A stretch of 42,905 bases of DNA from Burkholderia sp. Ac-20379 (GTDB taxonomy: Bacteria > Pseudomonadota > Gammaproteobacteria > Burkholderiales > Burkholderiaceae): contig NZ_JAAGPF010000026.1 of the NCBI RefSeq assembly GCF_017104645.1, positions 1 to 42,905 of the forward strand. Reading direction: 5' to 3'. Positions 40,049 to 42,905 of the stretch are shown in pieces. The translations under genes were made by a program, and so were the position numbers. The stretch's first letter is position 1, and each line of letters begins with the position of its first letter. The notes below the pieces were generated by a model, which saw nothing but the letters and a program-made list of their open reading frames with translations, was not told the origin of the DNA and made no database searches.

Positions 40049-40377
40049 AGGTGTATCTGCACCGCGACCCCGTCGACTTCCGCCACGGCATGAACAGCCT
40101 GTCGATTCTAGTCGAGCAGTCGATGCGGCTGAACCCGATGGACGCTTCGCTTTACATCTTCGGCAACCGCCGTCGCGACCGGATAAAAATTCTGGCCTGG
40201 GATGGCAGCGGTTTCTGGCTTCTGATGAAACGCCTGGAGACGAGCTGCTTCATCTGGCCCGACAACAAGGCCGTGGTCGTGAAGCTGACGACCGATGTGC
40301 TGCACGCGCTGCTAGACGGTGACGACATCACCGCGATCCGGCGGCATCCGAAGCAGGAATATCTGCGGGTGAGCTGA
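40024..40377 (+). CDS. tnpB: IS66 accessory protein TnpB
   Basis: A 117-residue IS66 Orf2-like protein. It shows the family core VDFRHGMNSLSILVEQSM, LYIFGNRRRDRIKILAWDGS, then GFWLLMKRLE. A TTG start at 40024 is supported by GGGGAGG 5 nt upstream and by the family N terminus (FRFDDNLKVYLHRDPVDF). It overlaps tnpA, suggesting translational coupling. The exact biochemical role is unknown, though deletion abolishes transposition in related elements. Confidence 0.92.
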   Translation: MFRFDDNLKVYLHRDPVDFRHGMNSLSILVEQSMRLNPMDASLYIFGNRRRDRIKILAWDGSGFWLLMKRLETSCFIWPDNKAVVVKLTTDVLHALLDGDDITAIRRHPKQEYLRVS

Positions 40378-40383
40378 ACACGG

Positions 40384-40416
40384 GATCGGCATGTCAGTCT
40401 AATCTGCATGCCGATC
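40384..40416 (+). repeat. Inverted repeat around the tnpC start codon
   Basis: GATCGGCATG (40384-40393) and its exact complement CATGCCGATC (40407-40416) bracket a 13-nt loop. The tnpC ATG (40408-40410) is in the right arm. No ribosome site precedes tnpC, so the hairpin may limit or couple its translation to tnpB. Confidence 0.6.
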
Positions 40417-41988
40417 GAGGTCACCATCACTGCCGACGAACTTGCTGCGCTGCTCGCGATACGCGAGGAGCACGCAGCGCTTCAACACGAGCGCGATGAA
40501 CTACGTGGCACGCTGCGTTTCGTGACAACGGAACGCGATCTTGCCGAAGAACGGTTGCGTGCCTACCGGCGCGAACTGTTCGGTGCGAAGAGCGAAGCGA
40601 GGGATTCCGACCAGCCGGGCCTGTTCAACGAAGCCGAAGCGCTTGGTGCGAACGCGACGCCTGCGCAGGAAGACATCCCCTCAACGACGAGCGCCGCACA
40701 CACGCGCAAGAAGCGCGGCCACCGCACGCCACTCGATCCCCATCTGCCACGCGAGGTCGTGCGGCACGAACTTCCCGAAGCCGAGCGCTTCTGCACGAAT
40801 GACGGTCATGCGCTCGTTGAGTTCGGCGTGGAGATCAGCGAGCAGCTCGATGTGATCCCCGAGCAACTGCGCGTGATCCAGCACCAGCGTGTCAAATACG
40901 CGTGCCCGTGCTGCGATCTGGGCATCAAGGTCACGCCGGCACCACCGCGCATCATCCCGCGTGGGCGGCTCACCGAATCAGCGCTGGCGTGGATCGCAGC
41001 GGGCAAGTTCCAGTTTGGCATGCCGATCTATCGTCAGGCGGGTCTGCTGCGCCGCTTCGGCGGCGACATCTCGTCGAACACGGTTGCCGTCAGCATGGTG
41101 CGCGCCGGTCTGGCCACGCAGCCTGTGATCAACCTGATGCGTGACGCGCTGCTCGAGGCCGCCATCGTCCTGAGCGACGAGACGACATTGCAGGTACTCA
41201 AGGAAGAAGGCCGCAAGCCGCAAACGAAGAGCTACATGTGGGCGCAGATGAGCGGTTCGGGTATCCCGATCCGCTGCTACAGTTACACGGCAGGACGCGG
41301 TGCGAAGCTCGCTGACAAACTGTTCGCCGGCATCCGCAAGGATGCGGTCCTGATGAGCGACGGATATGAGCCCTACAACGAGATCGCGCAGCGCTACCAG
41401 CTCGTGCACCTCGGCTGCTGGGTTCACGCCAGACGCTACTTCGTCAAGGCCGAGGACAACGTACCGAAGGCCGCACGTACGCCCGATCTGCTCGCGACAC
41501 GCTTCATCAAACTGATCGGCAAACTGTTCGCCGCCGAAGCACGCAGTGAAACATGGGAGGCTGAGCGGCGGCAACGATTGCGACGACGATACAGCGTGCG
41601 TGTGCTCGATGCCATCGAGAAGCTGATGATCGAACAGTCACCTGGCGTCGTGCCGCAGAGCCTGCTCGGAAAAGCGCTCACCTATCTGCATGGACAATGG
41701 CCGAAGCTGGTCCGCTACGTCGAGAATGGCAACTGGCCGATATCGAACAATCCCTGCGAGAATTCCATCAGACCGTTCTGCGTCGGGCGCCGCGGCTGGC
41801 TGTTCGCCGACACCGTTGACGGTGCAAACGCGAGTGCAAATCTCTACTCGCTGGTCGAAACCTGTAAGGCTAACGGTATCGACCCGTATTGCTATCTCAC
41901 CTGGCTGTTCCAGCATCTCCCGATGGCCAAGACCGTCGATGATTATGACGCGCTGCTGCCCTGGAAAATGCCCGTCGGCCTTCGTTGA
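40408..41988 (+). CDS. tnpC: IS66 transposase TnpC
   Basis: A 526-residue DDE transposase. The N-terminal leucine-zipper-like helix (about 10-58, LAALLAIREEHAALQHERDE) is followed by LFGAKSE. The zinc-finger region has FCTNDGHALVEFG and CPCCDLGIKV. The catalytic core has Asp257 in VLSDETTLQVL, a second Asp in LMSDGYEPYNEIAQ and Glu in NNPCENSIRPFCVGRRGWLF. It ends with a C-terminal helical tail. The length is normal for the family and no frame breaks are seen, so the enzyme is probably intact. It lacks an obvious ribosome site and starts inside an inverted repeat, 30 nt after tnpB. Confidence 0.94.
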   Translation: MPIEVTITADELAALLAIREEHAALQHERDELRGTLRFVTTERDLAEERLRAYRRELFGAKSEARDSDQPGLFNEAEALGANATPAQEDIPSTTSAAHTRKKRGHRTPLDPHLPREVVRHELPEAERFCTNDGHALVEFGVEISEQLDVIPEQLRVIQHQRVKYACPCCDLGIKVTPAPPRIIPRGRLTESALAWIAAGKFQFGMPIYRQAGLLRRFGGDISSNTVAVSMVRAGLATQPVINLMRDALLEAAIVLSDETTLQVLKEEGRKPQTKSYMWAQMSGSGIPIRCYSYTAGRGAKLADKLFAGIRKDAVLMSDGYEPYNEIAQRYQLVHLGCWVHARRYFVKAEDNVPKAARTPDLLATRFIKLIGKLFAAEARSETWEAERRQRLRRRYSVRVLDAIEKLMIEQSPGVVPQSLLGKALTYLHGQWPKLVRYVENGNWPISNNPCENSIRPFCVGRRGWLFADTVDGANASANLYSLVETCKANGIDPYCYLTWLFQHLPMAKTVDDYDALLPWKMPVGLR

Positions 41989-42042
41989 TCGTTGCTCCCC
42001 CAGGCTCTGTTTATATTTGCTGTAAGCGTTGCATCTGAAGAC

Positions 42043-42778
42043 TTAATCGACAATACCAAGCGCAGACGCCGCGAGTTTCCCTACTTCCAATGTGCTGCCT
42101 GCATCGTCGCCATCTTCGAGCATCCAAACCGTCGATAGACCAGCCCACGCGAACACCCATTGTAGAAGTCGGCGACGCTCGATACGGGAGACCGTGCTAA
42201 CCAACTCAATGCGCCGCGCGAAGACTCCCGGTGCCAATGCGCTTTCGCCGTCTGGATTGCAGAAGAGGTTCGCATAGTCGAAGCAGCGCTCACCATACAA
42301 GCCCTTTGGATCTATAGCGAGCCAGCCATAACGCTCAAAGTCGAGCACATTGCCGTGGTGAATGTCGCCGTGTAACACCGTGACGTCGCGAGGTGTTCCC
42401 AGCAGTTCGCGTGCAGTACGTGCGCAGTGATCGAAAAAGCGGCCGTGCATGCCAGTACTGGATAGCAGCGAGTCGAACCATTGCGTCAATGTAACCATTG
42501 CAGGAATCGGTTCGGCACGCGGCCTGTGTAGATGTGAGGCGGTTGTACACAAGATGTGTGTTGCCTCGTCATCGCGTCCCTGTTTTACCATCTGCGTGAG
42601 CGAGACTGAGCCTTGCGCACGCACCATAAGCAACGCTTCGCCGTCGTGAGCGAGCACGGGCGCCGCACCGTCACCGTCCCACCACACCATTAGGCGACTG
42701 CCTGCCTGCTCCTCGGGTGCTTGCGAGATCTTGAGCATGGCAGGTACGCCGCGTTGGCGTACAGGAAGAAGATTACCG
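42043..42778 (-). pseudogene. APH(6)/StrB-like aminoglycoside phosphotransferase, 5' end lost
   Basis: The frame resembles aminoglycoside/hydroxyurea kinases (APH(6) group). Seen: LLPVRQRGVPAMLKISQAPE, EEQAGSRLMVWWDGDGAAP, then the Brenner motif VLHGDIHHGNVLDFERYGWL with catalytic Asp and Asn, IDPKGLYGERCFDYANLFCN with the metal-binding Asp, and RRRLLQWVFAWAGLS. Family members have about 25 more N-terminal residues before LLPV. Here upstream codons run into the start of an IS3-family element, so the true 5' end and promoter appear lost. About 245 residues remain. A shortened protein could in theory restart at an internal ATG (MLKIS). GC content is lower than in the flanking blocks. Confidence 0.75.
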
Positions 42779-42905
42779 TGGACTGCCCAGGGAATGCTAG
42801 ACGCTGCCGGCCTATGATTTGAGCATAGGAGGGCGTCATGAGTGCACAGAGATTTACCCCGGAATTCAAGCAGGAAGCGGTTCGGCAAATCACGGAACGG
42901 GGCTA
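42779..42905 (+). mobile_element. Left part of an IS3-family insertion sequence (cut by window edge)
   Basis: TGGACTGCCC at 42779 resembles the TG-starting inverted repeats of IS3-family elements, and an OrfA start follows 59 nt later. Between them, CCTATG (42811-42816) and CATAGG (42824-42829) form a small hairpin next to the ribosome site. The exact end is inferred and may be off by several nucleotides. Confidence 0.65.
42838..42905 (+). CDS. IS3-family transposase OrfA, N-terminal part
   Basis: The first 22 codons encode MSAQRFTPEFKQEAVRQITE, then RG, the start of the IS3-family OrfA helix-turn-helix (pattern RFTPEFK-EAVRQV-ERG). AGGAGGG lies 4-9 nt upstream of the ATG, partly in a hairpin arm. 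The gene continues beyond the window. Confidence 0.85.
   Translation, partial: MSAQRFTPEFKQEAVRQITERG

Larger units (their letters stand above)
39479..41988 (+). mobile_element. IS66-family insertion sequence (tnpA-tnpB-tnpC), ends not resolved
   Basis: Three overlapping or adjacent genes in the IS66 order encode an HTH accessory protein, TnpB and the DDE transposase TnpC. The exact inverted repeats were not identified. The left end lies between 39443 and 39478 or slightly earlier, and the right end between 41989 and about 42042. No matching terminal repeats were found by eye, so one end may be damaged. Confidence 0.85.

Noticed and set aside
42022..42028. GTAAGCG, also present at 39430, as possible IS66 terminal repeats
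   Set aside because: The two copies are in direct orientation, whereas IS66 ends must be inverted, and the similarity does not extend beyond seven bases. The left copy also overlaps the start of the 115-residue gene.
42043..42888. The aminoglycoside-kinase frame as a complete gene starting at 42888
   Set aside because: The first 36 codons are read from the reverse strand of the IS3 element and do not resemble the kinase family.
1..42905. CRISPR arrays, tRNA or rRNA genes, phage integrase or attachment sites
   Set aside because: No regularly spaced repeats, no cloverleaf-like or conserved rRNA sequence, and no integrase motifs were seen.

Overview
The window reads as accessory chromosome or megaplasmid DNA of a Burkholderia-like betaproteobacterium. 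The GC content is high, several LysR regulators sit divergently beside small catabolic operons, and there are two complete RND efflux systems plus IS66 and IS3 elements. No rRNA, tRNA or CRISPR array was seen. The genus assignment is an inference from gene style, not from a marker gene.

Left block (1-15.4 kb), catabolic. It opens with the end of electron-transfer-flavoprotein:ubiquinone oxidoreductase, closed by a perfect 36-bp palindrome. Next comes a minus-strand operon (hydratase, acyl-CoA dehydrogenase, class III CoA-transferase, MFS carrier) facing a divergent LysR gene across a perfect operator-like palindrome. A second LysR gene converges on the first and faces a split thiamine-diphosphate decarboxylase (two subunits), followed by an MHS-type carboxylate permease. 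A third LysR gene faces two tandem RraA/HMG-aldolase-like genes, a class I aminotransferase and an alpha/beta hydrolase. Transaminase, aldolase and 2-oxo-acid decarboxylase functions together suggest breakdown of an unusual amino acid or substituted dicarboxylate. The substrate cannot be read from the sequence.

Middle block (15.4-25.1 kb), efflux. A TetR gene faces a flavin monooxygenase, a DHA2-type MFS pump and an RND adaptor, pump and outer-membrane factor, all on one strand. Two matched 19-bp operators lie in the divergent promoter, one inside the -35/-10 spacer. Small frames fill the gaps on either side of the adaptor gene, linked by ATGA overlaps.

Second catabolic block (25.2-30.8 kb). 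A GntR/FCD repressor with two matched operators, one on a strong promoter, faces a class II aldolase-fold enzyme, a HAD enzyme of dehalogenase type and an MFS carrier with AT-richer codon use. A GlxA/AraC-type regulator ends the block. A fossil IS3 orfA fragment marks the junction to the next block.

Second efflux block (30.9-39.0 kb). A minus-strand RND adaptor-pump-outer membrane factor operon faces a response regulator and sensor kinase. This is the layout of Acinetobacter AdeABC/AdeRS. The intergenic region holds two pairs of direct repeats with an 11-bp period, a plausible response-regulator code.

Right end (39.1-42.9 kb), mobile. It holds a small unknown gene, an IS66-family element (tnpA, tnpB, tnpC) whose tnpA and tnpC start codons lie in hairpins, an APH(6)-like aminoglycoside kinase gene that appears cut at its 5' end, and the first part of an IS3-family element that probably did the cutting.
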